Shown here piece by piece: positions 33,156-41,555 of a DNA stretch of 50,453 bases. Within the stretch, counting starts at the first letter, position 1. The number at the start of each line of letters is the position of its first letter. The stretch is from Bacillota bacterium. Lineage in GTDB: Bacteria > Bacillota > Sulfobacillia > RBS10-35 > JAJYVN01. Position numbers and translations under genes: made by a program. The notes beneath the pieces were generated by a model, which did not search any database, was not told the DNA's origin, and worked only from the letters and a program-made list of their open reading frames with translations. The stretch lies in contig JAJZXK010000011.1 in assembly GCA_021806565.1 (NCBI GenBank), positions 1 through 50,453 of the forward strand. The letters run 5' to 3'.

Positions 33156-34430
33156 TTGGCGGCGCAGGTGACGGGCGGGATGGCCCGCGCACTGCAGTTC
33201 GGGGATCTGCGGCGGCGGGTCCTCTTTACGGCTGGGATGTTTGCGGTGTTCCGCCTCGGTGCGCACATCCCGGTACCGGATATCAACGGGGCCGTGCTGG
33301 CGAAGTTGTTCGCGTCCAACACCTTTTTCGGGTTGCTCAACCTCTTTGCCGGTGGCGCCCTCGGGGTGTTCGCGGTCTTCGCCATGAGCATCACCCCGTA
33401 CATCAACGCTTCGATCATCATGCAACTGCTGCAGTTGGTCATCCCGACGGTCGAGGAATGGTCGAAGGAAGGTCCCGAGGGACAGAAGCACATCAACGAG
33501 TGGACGCGGTACGGCACCGTCATCCTGGGCGTCGTGCAGGCGATTGGCCTCACGTACTACCTGAGGGCCAACGGCGGCCTGCTCAACAGCGGCATCCCGG
33601 ATATGGCGTTGATCGTGAGTGTGCTGCTCGCCGGCACTGTGTTCCTGATGTGGGTCGGAGAGCAGATGACCGAATACGGGATCGGCAACGGCATTTCCCT
33701 GCTGGTCATGGCGGGCATCCTGTCGCGCCTGCCGGCGGGTCTCCACACCGTCTACACGTACCTCGTGTCCGGGCGGATCACCTGGTGGGACTTGGCGCTT
33801 TTCACCGTGCTGGCAGTGGTGATCATTGCTGGCGTGGTCGCCATGACCCTCGGCATGCGGCGCGTCCCGGTGCAGTATGCTAAGCGGGTCGTCGGCCGGC
33901 GCATGTATGGTGCCCAGAGCACCTACATTCCAATCCGCGTCAACCAGGCCGGCGTCATCCCCGTGATTTTCGCCGCCTCCCTATTGTCGATGCCGCTGAC
34001 CCTGGCGCAGTTGAGCGGGGCCGGCTGGCTCAAGTCGGTGGCGAACTTCTTCCAGTTCAACGGGGTGCTGTACGAGACCGTCTTCGCGATCCTCATCATC
34101 GGGTTCACCTTTTTCTATCTGTCGATCGTGTGGAACCCGGCGGACATCGCGGACAACATCAAGAAGGCTGGCGGCTTCATCCCGGGCTACCGCCCGGGCC
34201 GGCCGACGGCCGAGTACCTTGCCCGGGTGTCCGAGCGGATCACGGTGATTGGCGCGATCTTCCTGGCGCTGGTCGCGGTCCTGCCGGTGATGATCGGCGG
34301 CGCGACCAACATTCCCAATGTGTATTTCGGCGGGACGGCGCTGCTCATCGTCGTGGGTGTCACCCTCGATACGATGTCGCAGATCGAGGGGCACCTGCTG
34401 ATGCGTCAGTATCAGGGCTTCATCCGCTAG
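33156..34430 (+). CDS. secY: Protein translocase subunit SecY
   Basis: SecY is the channel of the Sec translocon in the cytoplasmic membrane. The 424-residue protein has about ten membrane helices. Signature regions are FRLGAHIPVPDINGAVL, NLFAGGALGVFAVFAMSITPYINASI near the plug, GNGISLLVMAGI, the cytosolic loop RRVPVQYAKRVVGRRMYG and the C-terminal IPGYRPGRPTAEYL. TTG 33156 follows GGTGGAGGGG, and ATG 33180 is an alternative. Usual Bacillota location between rplO and adk. Confidence 0.97.
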   Translation: MAAQVTGGMARALQFGDLRRRVLFTAGMFAVFRLGAHIPVPDINGAVLAKLFASNTFFGLLNLFAGGALGVFAVFAMSITPYINASIIMQLLQLVIPTVEEWSKEGPEGQKHINEWTRYGTVILGVVQAIGLTYYLRANGGLLNSGIPDMALIVSVLLAGTVFLMWVGEQMTEYGIGNGISLLVMAGILSRLPAGLHTVYTYLVSGRITWWDLALFTVLAVVIIAGVVAMTLGMRRVPVQYAKRVVGRRMYGAQSTYIPIRVNQAGVIPVIFAASLLSMPLTLAQLSGAGWLKSVANFFQFNGVLYETVFAILIIGFTFFYLSIVWNPADIADNIKKAGGFIPGYRPGRPTAEYLARVSERITVIGAIFLALVAVLPVMIGGATNIPNVYFGGTALLIVVGVTLDTMSQIEGHLLMRQYQGFIR

Positions 34431-34457
34431 CCGCGGCGGAAGGGAGGGGGGCGGAAG

Positions 34458-35114
34458 GTGGATATCGCGCTACTCGGCCTTCCGGGGGCCGGCAAGGGGA
34501 CTCAGGCCAGCCTGCTCGCCGGCGAGCTCGGGGTCCCCCACATCGCCACCGGTGATATTTTCCGCCAGGCGGCCGCAGAGGGGACCCCGCTCGGGGATCA
34601 GGTGCGGGCGATCATGGAGGCTGGGCGCCTCGTGCCCGACGCCCTCACGATTGCGGTGATCCGTGAGCGGCTGGGGGCGGCGGACTGCGCGCCGGGGGCG
34701 GTCCTGGACGGCTTCCCACGCACGGTGGCCCAGGCGACGGCCCTGGACGGTATGCTTTCCGAACTCGGGAGGTCACTGGGCCCGGCCGTCTACCTGGTGG
34801 TCGACGAGGCGCGCGCCGTGGAGCGGCTGTCCGGCCGACGTGTCTGTCCCCGCTGCGGAGCGACCTACCACCTGGAGACGGCGCCGCCGCCGGCCGACGG
34901 GCGCTGTGGCCGCTGCGGCTCGGCCCTGGTGCAGCGGGCGGATGACGCGCCAGCGGCGCAGTTGCAGCGTTTGGCGGCCTACCGGGAGGCGACGGCGCCC
35001 GTCTTGGCCTACTACCGCCGGGACGGCCGCCTGCTGGAGGTCGACGGGGACCGGCCGATGGCGGACGTGGGCCGCGCCGTCCTCGCGGCCGTGCGGGCCG
35101 GAGGGGCCGTATGA
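34458..35114 (+). CDS. adk: Adenylate kinase (zinc-LID type)
   Basis: The enzyme converts ATP plus AMP to 2 ADP. The 218-residue protein has the P-loop GLPGAGKGT at 7-15, the AMP-binding TGDIFRQ and DGFPRT motifs, and a LID domain with four cysteines (C130, C133, C150, C153) that would bind zinc, the form usual in Gram-positives. GTG 34458 has GGAGGGGGGCGG upstream. The stop overlaps the map start (ATGA), indicating coupling. Confidence 0.96.
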   Translation: MDIALLGLPGAGKGTQASLLAGELGVPHIATGDIFRQAAAEGTPLGDQVRAIMEAGRLVPDALTIAVIRERLGAADCAPGAVLDGFPRTVAQATALDGMLSELGRSLGPAVYLVVDEARAVERLSGRRVCPRCGATYHLETAPPPADGRCGRCGSALVQRADDAPAAQLQRLAAYREATAPVLAYYRRDGRLLEVDGDRPMADVGRAVLAAVRAGGAV

Positions 35115-35905
35115 ACGCGGACGGCGACGGCGGTGCCATCGTGCTGCGCTCAGAGCGGGAACTGGACCGGTTGCGCGAGGCCGGCGCCATTCAGTGTGAG
35201 GTTTTAGACGCGCTGGGTGCGGCGGTGGCTGCCGGGGTGACGACCGGTGAACTGGACGCGTTGGCGGAGCGGCTGATCCGGCAGGCCGGGGCCGTGCCGA
35301 CCTTCAAGGGGTACCATGGCTTCCCGGCCGCGATCTGCGCTTCGGTCAACGACGAGGTGGTGCACGGCATCCCGGACCGCCGGCGGCTGCGTGCGGGCGA
35401 CATCGTCTCCTGCGACGTCGGTGTCACGTTGGACGGGTTCATTGGCGATGGAGCCCGGACCTATGCCGTGGAGCCCGTCGACGCCGAGACCCGCCGCCTG
35501 CTCGAGGTCACGCAGGCCTCCCTGGCGGCTGGTATCGCCGCGGCGCGCGTCGGGGCGCGGGTGGGCGACATCGGCCACGCCGTGCAGAGCCTGGTGGAGG
35601 CGGCCGGCTTTTCGGTCGTCCGGGACTATTGCGGGCACGGGGTTGGCACCTCGATGCACGAACCGCCGCAGGTGCCCAACCATGGCCGGCCTGGACGCGG
35701 GCCGCGCCTGCGGCCCGGAATGGTGCTGGCCATCGAGCCCATGGTCAACGCCGGGGGGTTTCGCGTCCGTGTGGGGCGCAACCGCTGGACGGTCCTGACC
35801 CAGGACGGCGCCCGCTCGGCGCACTTCGAGCACACCGTCGCCATCGGATCCGACGGCCCCCGGATCCTCACCGCCCCACGGACGAAGGCGGCGGGAGTTA
35901 CCTGA
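35111..35905 (+). CDS. map: Methionine aminopeptidase, type I
   Basis: The enzyme removes N-terminal methionine cotranslationally. The pita-bread fold metal ligands are all present: D102, D113, H176, E209 and E240, together with H85 in VHGIP. The regions are CDVGVTLDGFIGDGARTYAV, GHGVGTSMHEPPQVPN and EPMVNAGG. The 264-residue length is typical of class Ia, with a short basic C-terminal extension. It overlaps the adk stop by four bases. Confidence 0.96.
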   Translation: MNADGDGGAIVLRSERELDRLREAGAIQCEVLDALGAAVAAGVTTGELDALAERLIRQAGAVPTFKGYHGFPAAICASVNDEVVHGIPDRRRLRAGDIVSCDVGVTLDGFIGDGARTYAVEPVDAETRRLLEVTQASLAAGIAAARVGARVGDIGHAVQSLVEAAGFSVVRDYCGHGVGTSMHEPPQVPNHGRPGRGPRLRPGMVLAIEPMVNAGGFRVRVGRNRWTVLTQDGARSAHFEHTVAIGSDGPRILTAPRTKAAGVT

Positions 35906-35935
35906 GGCGCGAGGCCGGTCTCCGGGCAGGGGAGG

Positions 35936-35963
35936 TATACAACCCTGCGGCATCGTGTATACT
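35936..35963 (+). promoter_or_regulatory. Candidate internal promoter upstream of the KOW gene-infA
   Basis: TATACA (35936-35941), a 16-nt spacer and TATACT (35958-35963) lie 30-58 nt after the map stop. The two hexamers stand out in GC-rich DNA. A transcript would start near 35970, inside the first hairpin of the leader described next. Confidence 0.55.
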
Positions 35964-36070
35964 GGGAAGATGGACGCCCTGTCTTCCCAGTGGTTCCGGA
36001 ACTGGGGGAATGTGGGCGCCCACGTCTCCCAGTCATTGGGCGGGGTGGGCGTGAGGGGCGGAGCCGCCCC
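35961..36070 (+). promoter_or_regulatory. Multi-hairpin leader upstream of the KOW gene-infA-rpmJ-rpsM
   Basis: Three hairpins follow one another in the 177-nt gap between map and the KOW gene. H1: ACTGGGAAGA (35961-35970) with TCTTCCCAGT (35982-35991), a perfect 10-bp stem, 11-nt loop. H2: ACTGGGGGA (36001-36009) with TCTCCCAGT (36025-36033), inside which lies the palindrome GTGGGCGCCCAC (36012-36023). H3: GGGGCG (36055-36060) with CGCCCC (36065-36070), loop GAGC, directly before the Shine-Dalgarno site. The palindrome GTTCCGGAAC (35993-36002) links H1 and H2. The 3' arm of H1 can also pair with the 5' arm of H2, so alternative folds are possible. None of the hairpins has a U-tract. Confidence 0.6.
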
Positions 36071-36082
36071 CGGGGTGAAGGG

Positions 36083-36394
36083 TTGGATCGCGAGCCGTCG
36101 TTGGGTCAGTTGGTGATCTCCCGTGCCGGGCGCGACCGCGGCAGGCCCATGGTGGTCGTTCGCGCCGAAGCGGCGGGGTTCGTCTGGGTGAGCGATGGCG
36201 ACCTACGTCCCATGGCGCGGGCGAAACGTAAGAATGTGCGCCATGTGGAACCCCGACGCGCAGTCTGGGAGGCGGTGGCGTCCGGGCGAAGTCCGGGCGA
36301 CGCCGAGTTGCGTGGTTGGCTGGCTTCCGTGATGGAGCAAGACGGGTCTCCCGGCGTTGGTCCGGGTGGCGGCAAGGGAGAGGTTGACGCGTGA
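36083..36394 (+). CDS. KOW-domain RNA-binding protein (L14e/L6e/L27e-like)
   Basis: The protein has an N-terminal KOW motif ([20 protein letters not shown] at about 6-25) and a second strand pair with [22 protein letters not shown], the usual layout of the small bacterial L14e-like RNA-binding proteins between map and infA in Bacillota. Its function is unknown; a ribosomal or leader-RNA role is inferred. TTG 36083 is in frame with GGGGTG (36072-36077) upstream and begins just before the conserved core; a longer reading from 35990 would run through the structured leader and is rejected. The C-terminal ~50 residues are unlike the family core. The stop overlaps the infA start (GTGA). Confidence 0.75.
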   Translation: MDREPSLGQLVISRAGRDRGRPMVVVRAEAAGFVWVSDGDLRPMARAKRKNVRHVEPRRAVWEAVASGRSPGDAELRGWLASVMEQDGSPGVGPGGGKGEVDA

Positions 36395-36663
36395 AGGCAC
36401 GACGACCGGCGGCGACGACCAGCGCACCCCCCCGGCCTGCGGCCAAGGATGCGGTCGAGGTCGAGGGAACCGTGGTTGAACCGCTGCCGAACGCGATGTT
36501 TCGCGTGGAATTGGATAACGGCCACAAGGTCACGGCGGTGATCTGTGGCAAGATGCGGCGTAACGGTGTGTATATCCGGATTCTGAAGGGCGACCGCGTG
36601 ACGGTGGAGTTGTCGCCGTACGACCTGACGCGGGGACGGATCACGTATCGGCACCGCGGCTGA
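36391..36663 (+). CDS. infA: Translation initiation factor IF-1
   Basis: IF-1 occupies the A site during initiation. The OB-fold core [27 protein letters not shown] and [16 protein letters not shown] are nearly canonical. From GTG 36391 the protein is 90 aa with an N-terminal extension of about 18 residues ([18 protein letters not shown]) compared with the usual 72 aa. No internal ATG/GTG/TTG is placed exactly at the canonical start, so the extension is probably real. Confidence 0.95.
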   Translation: MKARRPAATTSAPPRPAAKDAVEVEGTVVEPLPNAMFRVELDNGHKVTAVICGKMRRNGVYIRILKGDRVTVELSPYDLTRGRITYRHRG

Positions 36664-36695
36664 CCGTGGAGTCGCTGGGGAGGCAGGTGGACGGG

Positions 36696-36809
36696 TTGAA
36701 GGTGCGGCCGTCGGTGAAGCGTCTGTGCGACAAGTGCAAGGTGGTCAAGCGCCATGGGCGCGTGATGGTCATTTGTGAGAATCCGAAGCACAAACAGGCT
36801 CAGGGCTGA
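36696..36809 (+). CDS. rpmJ: 50S ribosomal protein L36
   Basis: The 37-residue protein reads [20 protein letters not shown], then [17 protein letters not shown]. The zinc ligands C11, C14, C27 and H32 mark the standard zinc form. It starts at TTG 36696, with GGAGG/GGTGG bases upstream. Usual place between infA and rpsM. Confidence 0.95.
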   Translation: MKVRPSVKRLCDKCKVVKRHGRVMVICENPKHKQAQG

Positions 36810-36825
36810 AGGGGGGACTCGACGG

Positions 36826-37197
36826 TTGGCTCGCATCGCTGGCGTGGATTTGCCGCGCGACCTGCGCGTGGAGGCGGCCCTGCCGCACCTGTACGGGATC
36901 GGTTGGTCGCTGTCGCGGCGCATTCTGGTTCAGGCACAGGTGTCGCCGGACACGCGGGTGCGCGACCTCTCGGATGACGAGGTTGCCCGCTTGCGCGAGG
37001 TGATCGAACGGGAGCACAAGGTCGAGGGCGACCTGCGCTCCGAGGTGCAGCGCAACATCAAGCGGCTGATGGAGATCGGTTGCTACCGCGGGTTGCGCCA
37101 CCGCCGCGGTCTGCCGGCGCGCGGGCAGAGGACCAAGACGAACGCCCGGACGCGCAAGGGTAAGCCCAAGACGGTCGGGGTGCGGCGCAAGAAGTAG
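36826..37197 (+). CDS. rpsM: 30S ribosomal protein S13
   Basis: S13 is at the top of the 30S head, forming inter-subunit bridges with L5. The 123-residue protein starts at TTG 36826 with [25 protein letters not shown], keeps the helix-two-turn-helix core, and ends in the basic tail [29 protein letters not shown] lies about 8 nt before TTG. The frame is open upstream across rpmJ, but the conserved N-terminus fixes the start. Confidence 0.96.
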   Translation: MARIAGVDLPRDLRVEAALPHLYGIGWSLSRRILVQAQVSPDTRVRDLSDDEVARLREVIEREHKVEGDLRSEVQRNIKRLMEIGCYRGLRHRRGLPARGQRTKTNARTRKGKPKTVGVRRKK

Positions 37198-37242
37198 GGT
37201 CCGCGGCAGCGATGCGGGTGAGAAGGGCGGAGAGATCGGCGT

Positions 37243-37644
37243 ATGCCTAGGGAAAAGCGGGACCGGAAGACGCGCGTCAAGCGCAAGGAACGGCGCCACG
37301 TCGAACGCGGCGTGGCCCACATCGCGTCGTCGTTCAACAACACGATCGTGACCATCACGGACCCCCAGGGCAATGCCATTGCCTGGGGTACGGCGGGGAC
37401 CGAGGGCTTCAAGGGCAGCAAGAAGGGTACGCCGTTCGCGGCTCAGATGGCCGCCGAGCGCGCCGGGCGCACAGCGGTGGAGCACGGGATGCGCGAGCTT
37501 GAGGTGTGCGTCAAGGGCCCCGGACCCGGGCGTGAAGCCGCCATCCGCTCGCTGCAGTCGGTGGGCCTTGAGGTCACCGCGATCAAGGATGTCACGCCGG
37601 TGCCGCACAACGGCTGCCGGCCGCCCAAGCGTCGGCGCGTCTAG
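37243..37644 (+). CDS. rpsK: 30S ribosomal protein S11
   Basis: S11 is on the 30S platform near the mRNA exit. The 133-residue protein has a basic N-terminus ([19 protein letters not shown]) and the conserved [21 protein letters not shown] and [18 protein letters not shown] segments, and ends in [18 protein letters not shown]. The ATG has GGAGAGATCGG upstream. Usual length and order. Confidence 0.97.
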   Translation: MPREKRDRKTRVKRKERRHVERGVAHIASSFNNTIVTITDPQGNAIAWGTAGTEGFKGSKKGTPFAAQMAAERAGRTAVEHGMRELEVCVKGPGPGREAAIRSLQSVGLEVTAIKDVTPVPHNGCRPPKRRRV

Positions 37645-37685
37645 GGCAGATCGCGCCTCTGGGCGCAGAAGGAGGTCCGCGGTTT

Positions 37686-38315
37686 TTGGCCAGGCAGACG
37701 GATCCGGTGTGCCGGCTGTGCCGGCGCGAGGGCATGAAGCTGTTCCTCAAGGGCCATCGCTGTTACAGCCCGAAGTGTCCGATCGAGCGGCGGGCGAACC
37801 CGCCGGGGCAGCACGGCGACAAGCGGCCGCGGCGCCAGAGCGATTTCCGCCCGTACCTGCGTGAGAAGCAGAAGGTGCGGCGCATTTACGGCGTTGCCGA
37901 GCGCCAGTTCCGCGGATACTTCCGCCAGGCCAGCAAGAGCAAGGGCATCACAGGCGAGGCCCTGCTGACCTTGATCGAGCGCCGACTGGACAACGTGGTT
38001 TTCCGGCTCGGCTTTGCCAGCAGCCGGCCCGAGGCGCGCCAGATCGTGAACCATGGACACATCCAGGTCAACGGCCGCCGCGTGGACATCAGTTCCTTCC
38101 TGGTCCGCCCGGGTGATGTCGTCGCCGTGCGGGAGCGCAGCCGGGCCCTGCCGCTGTTCAAGGACCGCATGGCCCAGGCCGAGGTCCGGGCCGTGCCGGA
38201 ATGGCTGGTGCGGGATCTGAGTGCGATGCAGGGGACGGTCTCGCGGTTGCCAGAGCGGGAGAACGTCGACGCCACCATTCAGGAGCGCCTGATCGTCGAG
38301 TTCTACTCGCGTTAG
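37686..38315 (+). CDS. rpsD: 30S ribosomal protein S4 (zinc-binding type)
   Basis: S4 is a primary 16S-binding protein and fidelity factor. The 209-residue protein has four N-terminal cysteines (C9, C12, C26, C31) forming a zinc knuckle, and an S4 RNA-binding domain ([37 protein letters not shown], seen in parts). TTG 37686 has AAGGAGGTC about 10 nt upstream and is required by the N-terminal motif. In many bacteria S4 autoregulates this cluster; no such site was found. Confidence 0.97.
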   Translation: MARQTDPVCRLCRREGMKLFLKGHRCYSPKCPIERRANPPGQHGDKRPRRQSDFRPYLREKQKVRRIYGVAERQFRGYFRQASKSKGITGEALLTLIERRLDNVVFRLGFASSRPEARQIVNHGHIQVNGRRVDISSFLVRPGDVVAVRERSRALPLFKDRMAQAEVRAVPEWLVRDLSAMQGTVSRLPERENVDATIQERLIVEFYSR

Positions 38316-38457
38316 ACCCAAGCGCCCGGTCGGTCGGCGCTGTCGGAGCTGCCTCGGGCGTCCCGTGGGCAGAAACGGGGAGAAGGGGTGCACGAACGTG
38401 TCGATACCTGCCACGGCGATGGGGTTCCCAACGACGCTGGACGGGGGGCGGACTTCG

Positions 38458-39405
38458 ATGCTGGAGATGGAGAAGCCGGCCATCGAGTGCGTCGAGAGCA
38501 ACCCGGAAGGTACGTATGGCAAGTTTATCGTCGAGCCGCTGGAGCGGGGCTACGGCACCACGCTCGGCAATGCGCTACGGCGCATCCTGCTGGCATCGCT
38601 GCCGGGTGCGGCGGTCACGGCCGTCCGCATCGACGGAGTGCTGCACGAGTTCTCGACGATTCCCGGTGTTCGCGAGGATGTAACGGACATCATCCTGAAC
38701 ATCAAGCGCCTTGGGGTGCGGATGTACGGTGAAGAGCCGCAGACGGTGCGCATCGAGGCCGAGAACGAGGGGCCGGTCACCGGCGCCGACATCAAGTGCG
38801 GCCCTGAGGTCACCGTCCTGACCCCGGACCTGCACATCGCGCAGTTGGACCGCAACGGCCGCTTGGTGGTCGAACTCACCGTCGAGGCCGGACGCGGGTA
38901 CCGCCGGGCCGAGCGCAACAAGCAGCCGGACCAGGCGATCGGCATCGTCCCGGTTGACTCCATCTTCACTCCGGTGCGGCGCGTCAACTACACGGTGGAA
39001 AACACCCGTGTCGGGCAGGACACCGACTATGACCGCCTCACCCTGGAGGTGTGGACCAACGGCGGCATCCGGCCCGACGAGGCGGCCAGCGCCGCGGCGC
39101 GCATCCTCGCGGCACACCTGGAGCTGTTTTCTGGACTCACGGAGCGCGGACACGACGCCCGGGTGCTGGCGGACCGGCAGGAGGACGAGCAGGTCCGCCT
39201 GCTGGAGCGCCCGATCGAGGAGCTCGAGTTGTCGGTGCGGTCCTTCAACTGCCTCAAGCGCGCCGGGATCAACACCATCGGCGAACTGATCAGCCGCAGC
39301 GCCGACGACATGATGCGGGTGCGCAACCTGGGCCGCAAGTCGCTCGAAGAGGTGGAAGAGAAACTCGTCGCTTTGGGCCTCGGCCTGAAGCCGGCGGACG
39401 AGTAG
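38458..39405 (+). CDS. rpoA: RNA polymerase alpha subunit
   Basis: The alpha subunit dimerises to start RNAP assembly. ATG 38458 gives 315 aa, with [10 protein letters not shown], the dimer motif [25 protein letters not shown], and the C-terminal DNA-binding alpha-CTD at about 250-312 ([20 protein letters not shown], ending with [14 protein letters not shown]). ATG 38458 has a GGGGGG site 9 nt upstream and gives the normal Bacillota length. GTG 38398 (with AAGGGG 9 nt upstream) would add 20 residues and is an equally supported start by Shine-Dalgarno alone. Confidence 0.96.
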   Translation: MLEMEKPAIECVESNPEGTYGKFIVEPLERGYGTTLGNALRRILLASLPGAAVTAVRIDGVLHEFSTIPGVREDVTDIILNIKRLGVRMYGEEPQTVRIEAENEGPVTGADIKCGPEVTVLTPDLHIAQLDRNGRLVVELTVEAGRGYRRAERNKQPDQAIGIVPVDSIFTPVRRVNYTVENTRVGQDTDYDRLTLEVWTNGGIRPDEAASAAARILAAHLELFSGLTERGHDARVLADRQEDEQVRLLERPIEELELSVRSFNCLKRAGINTIGELISRSADDMMRVRNLGRKSLEEVEEKLVALGLGLKPADE

Positions 39406-39433
39406 GCCAGATCCAGGCAAGGAGTGGAATCCG

Positions 39434-39772
39434 ATGGGCCATCGCAAGCTTGGCCGACGCACCAACCATCGCAAGAGTCTCTTCCGCAACCTGGTGACGT
39501 CGACCCTGCGCCATGAGCGTATTGTGACGACGGTCCCGAAGGCGAAGGATCTGCGCACGCCCCTGGACCACATGATCACGCTGGGCAAACGTGGCGACTT
39601 GCATGCCCGGCGCCAGGCGCTGGCGTACCTGGTGGACGAGGATGTGGTGAACAAGCTGTTTTCCACCATCGCACCGCGTTATGCGGACCGTCCAGGTGGA
39701 TACAGCCGCATCATCCAGATCGGGGCACGGCGTGGCGACGCGGCGCCGATGTGCGTGCTCGAGTTGGTCTGA
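39434..39772 (+). CDS. rplQ: 50S ribosomal protein L17
   Basis: L17 lies near the tunnel exit. The 112-residue protein begins [20 protein letters not shown] and ends [30 protein letters not shown], both invariant. The ATG has AAGGAGTGG upstream. It is the last ribosomal gene of the run and is followed by a perfect 13-bp hairpin. Confidence 0.97.
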   Translation: MGHRKLGRRTNHRKSLFRNLVTSTLRHERIVTTVPKAKDLRTPLDHMITLGKRGDLHARRQALAYLVDEDVVNKLFSTIAPRYADRPGGYSRIIQIGARRGDAAPMCVLELV

Positions 39773-39773
39773 G

Positions 39774-41555
39774 TTGGTTCCGACCGGGTCAGGGCGCGAA
39801 GGAACGGCGGGCTGTGGCCCGCCGTTCCTGTCGTTGCGGGGTGTGGGCCACGCCGTGGGTGCCGCGCGGCGGATCGTCCTGTCCGGCGTGTCGTTCGACT
39901 TGGAACTCGGCCGTTTCGTGGCGCTGCTCGGCGCCAACGGTTCCGGCAAGACCACCCTTGCCCGGCTGATCTGCGGGCTGACCGTCCCGGACCACGGGCG
40001 GGTCTGCAGTCGCGGCCAAGACACCGCCTCCGCCGCGGGCCGCGCGGTCGCGCGCCGGTCGTGGGCCCTGGTGGCGCAGGGGGTCGACCTGCCCTGCCTG
40101 CGCGCGACTGTGGCGGACGAGGTCGCATTCGGCCCCGAGAATGAAGGTCTTGCCCCCTCCGCCGTCGCGCACCGCGTTGAGACCGCCCTGGCCGCCGCGG
40201 GGCTGACCGGGTTGGCCCAGCGGCACCCACGAACACTCTCCGGTGGCCAGCGCCAGCGGCTCGCCGTCGCCTGCGCGCTGGCGCTGGGGTGCGACGGGCT
40301 CTGCCTGGACGAGCCGACGGCCCTGTTGGACGGTCCGGGGTCGGGCTCGCTGCGGGCCCTGGCCCTGCGGTTGCGGGCCGCCGGGCATGTGGTGCTGTGG
40401 ATCACGCAGCGGCTGGAGGAGGCGGTCGAGGCCGACCGCGTGCTGGTGCTTGAAGGCGGGCGACTGACCGCGGACGGTCCGCCTGGCTCGGTGCTCACAG
40501 CCCCGCCGCGCGGCCTGGGGGTGTTGCCGGTGGTGCGGCTGGCCGGGGCGCTTGCCGCCGTCGGGGTGGATCCAGGGCCGTCGCCGCTTCGGGTGGAGGA
40601 CCTGGTGCGGACGATCACCGCGCGCAAGCCGTATGCGTGCCGCGGGCCCATCCGGCGGCCGCGCGCCGTGGCGCGGCGAGGCGGGCCGGTGCGCCTGGGT
40701 CTGGAGGGCGTCTCCCACGGGTTCGGACGCATTGCCGCCCTGAGGGGTGTCCACATGGCGTTGCGGGCCGGGGAATGCGTCTGCCTGCTGGGCGCGACGG
40801 GTGCGGGCAAGTCCACCCTGCTGCAGATCGCGGCCGCCCTGCTGCGTCCTGGGGCTGGGCGTGTCGCCGTCGCCGGGCGGTTTCCCTGGGAGGCGCCCTG
40901 GTGGCGTCGGGGTGCGGCCTTGAGGGCGGCGCGCCGTGAGGCGGGACTGGTCTGGCAGCTGCCGGAGCGTCAGTTCTTCGGCCAGACGGTGCTCGATGAG
41001 TTAGCGTTCGCGCCGCGCAACGCGGGGGCCGGCCCGGGTGCCGCACGCCGGGCCGCACAGCGGGCCGCGGCCGACGTCGGGCTGGACCCGGGATTGCTGG
41101 GGCGTTCACCCTTCAGTCTCTCTGGCGGCGAGGCGCGGCGGGTCGCGATCGCCGCCCTGCTGGCCGCCGGCCCCGCAGCCCTCCTGCTGGATGAACCGAC
41201 GGCCGGCCTGGACGCCGCGGGCCGGGCGGCGGTCCGGTCGACCGTGCGCAGGCTGCGCACGCGCGGAGTCGGCTGCCTGGTCGTGACGCACGACGCGGAG
41301 TTCGCAGCCGGCCTCGCGGATCGGATCGCCGTGCTGCACGCCGGGCGGATCGTTGCGGCGGGCCGGCCGCAGGCGGTGTTTGCCATGGGCGCGGCGCTGG
41401 AGCGGTGGGGGGTGGAACCGCCGGCCGCGGTCCGGCTGTTGCGGGGCCTGCGGGCGGCCGGCCTCGCGGTACCTGTGGCTGCGACGGGACCAGGCGCGGC
41501 GGCGGCGATGGTCGCCCGGGCCCTGTCGGACGCGGCGGCGGGGGTGCGCCGATGA
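39774..41555 (+). CDS. ecfA: Energy-coupling factor ATPase, EcfA1-EcfA2 fusion
   Basis: This ATPase powers ECF vitamin/cofactor importers with EcfT. Two complete ABC domains are in one 593-residue chain. Domain 1: Walker A GANGSGKT at 53-60, DEVAFGPENEGL, signature LSGGQ at 155-159, Walker B CLDEPT, and Gln in place of the switch His (WITQRLEEAVEADR). Domain 2: Walker A GATGAGKST at 340-348, WQLPERQFFGQTVLDELAFAP, signature LSGGE at 449-453, LLLDEPTAGLD, and a normal His (VVTHDAE). The start is uncertain: TTG 39774 keeps the first beta strand but has no Shine-Dalgarno site; TTG 39834 and GTG 39843 start after the hairpin and trim the domain. The stop overlaps ecfT (ATGA). Confidence 0.9.
   Translation: MVPTGSGREGTAGCGPPFLSLRGVGHAVGAARRIVLSGVSFDLELGRFVALLGANGSGKTTLARLICGLTVPDHGRVCSRGQDTASAAGRAVARRSWALVAQGVDLPCLRATVADEVAFGPENEGLAPSAVAHRVETALAAAGLTGLAQRHPRTLSGGQRQRLAVACALALGCDGLCLDEPTALLDGPGSGSLRALALRLRAAGHVVLWITQRLEEAVEADRVLVLEGGRLTADGPPGSVLTAPPRGLGVLPVVRLAGALAAVGVDPGPSPLRVEDLVRTITARKPYACRGPIRRPRAVARRGGPVRLGLEGVSHGFGRIAALRGVHMALRAGECVCLLGATGAGKSTLLQIAAALLRPGAGRVAVAGRFPWEAPWWRRGAALRAARREAGLVWQLPERQFFGQTVLDELAFAPRNAGAGPGAARRAAQRAAADVGLDPGLLGRSPFSLSGGEARRVAIAALLAAGPAALLLDEPTAGLDAAGRAAVRSTVRRLRTRGVGCLVVTHDAEFAAGLADRIAVLHAGRIVAAGRPQAVFAMGAALERWGVEPPAAVRLLRGLRAAGLAVPVAATGPGAAAAMVARALSDAAAGVRR
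39800..39829 (+). terminator. Terminator-like 13-bp hairpin after rplQ
   Basis: AGGAACGGCGGGC (39800-39812) pairs perfectly with GCCCGCCGTTCCT (39817-39829) around a TGTG loop, 27 nt after the rplQ stop. The following bases GTCGTTGCGG are only weakly T-rich. It probably ends or attenuates transcription of the ribosomal run, but it overlaps the presumed translation start of the next gene. Confidence 0.6.
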
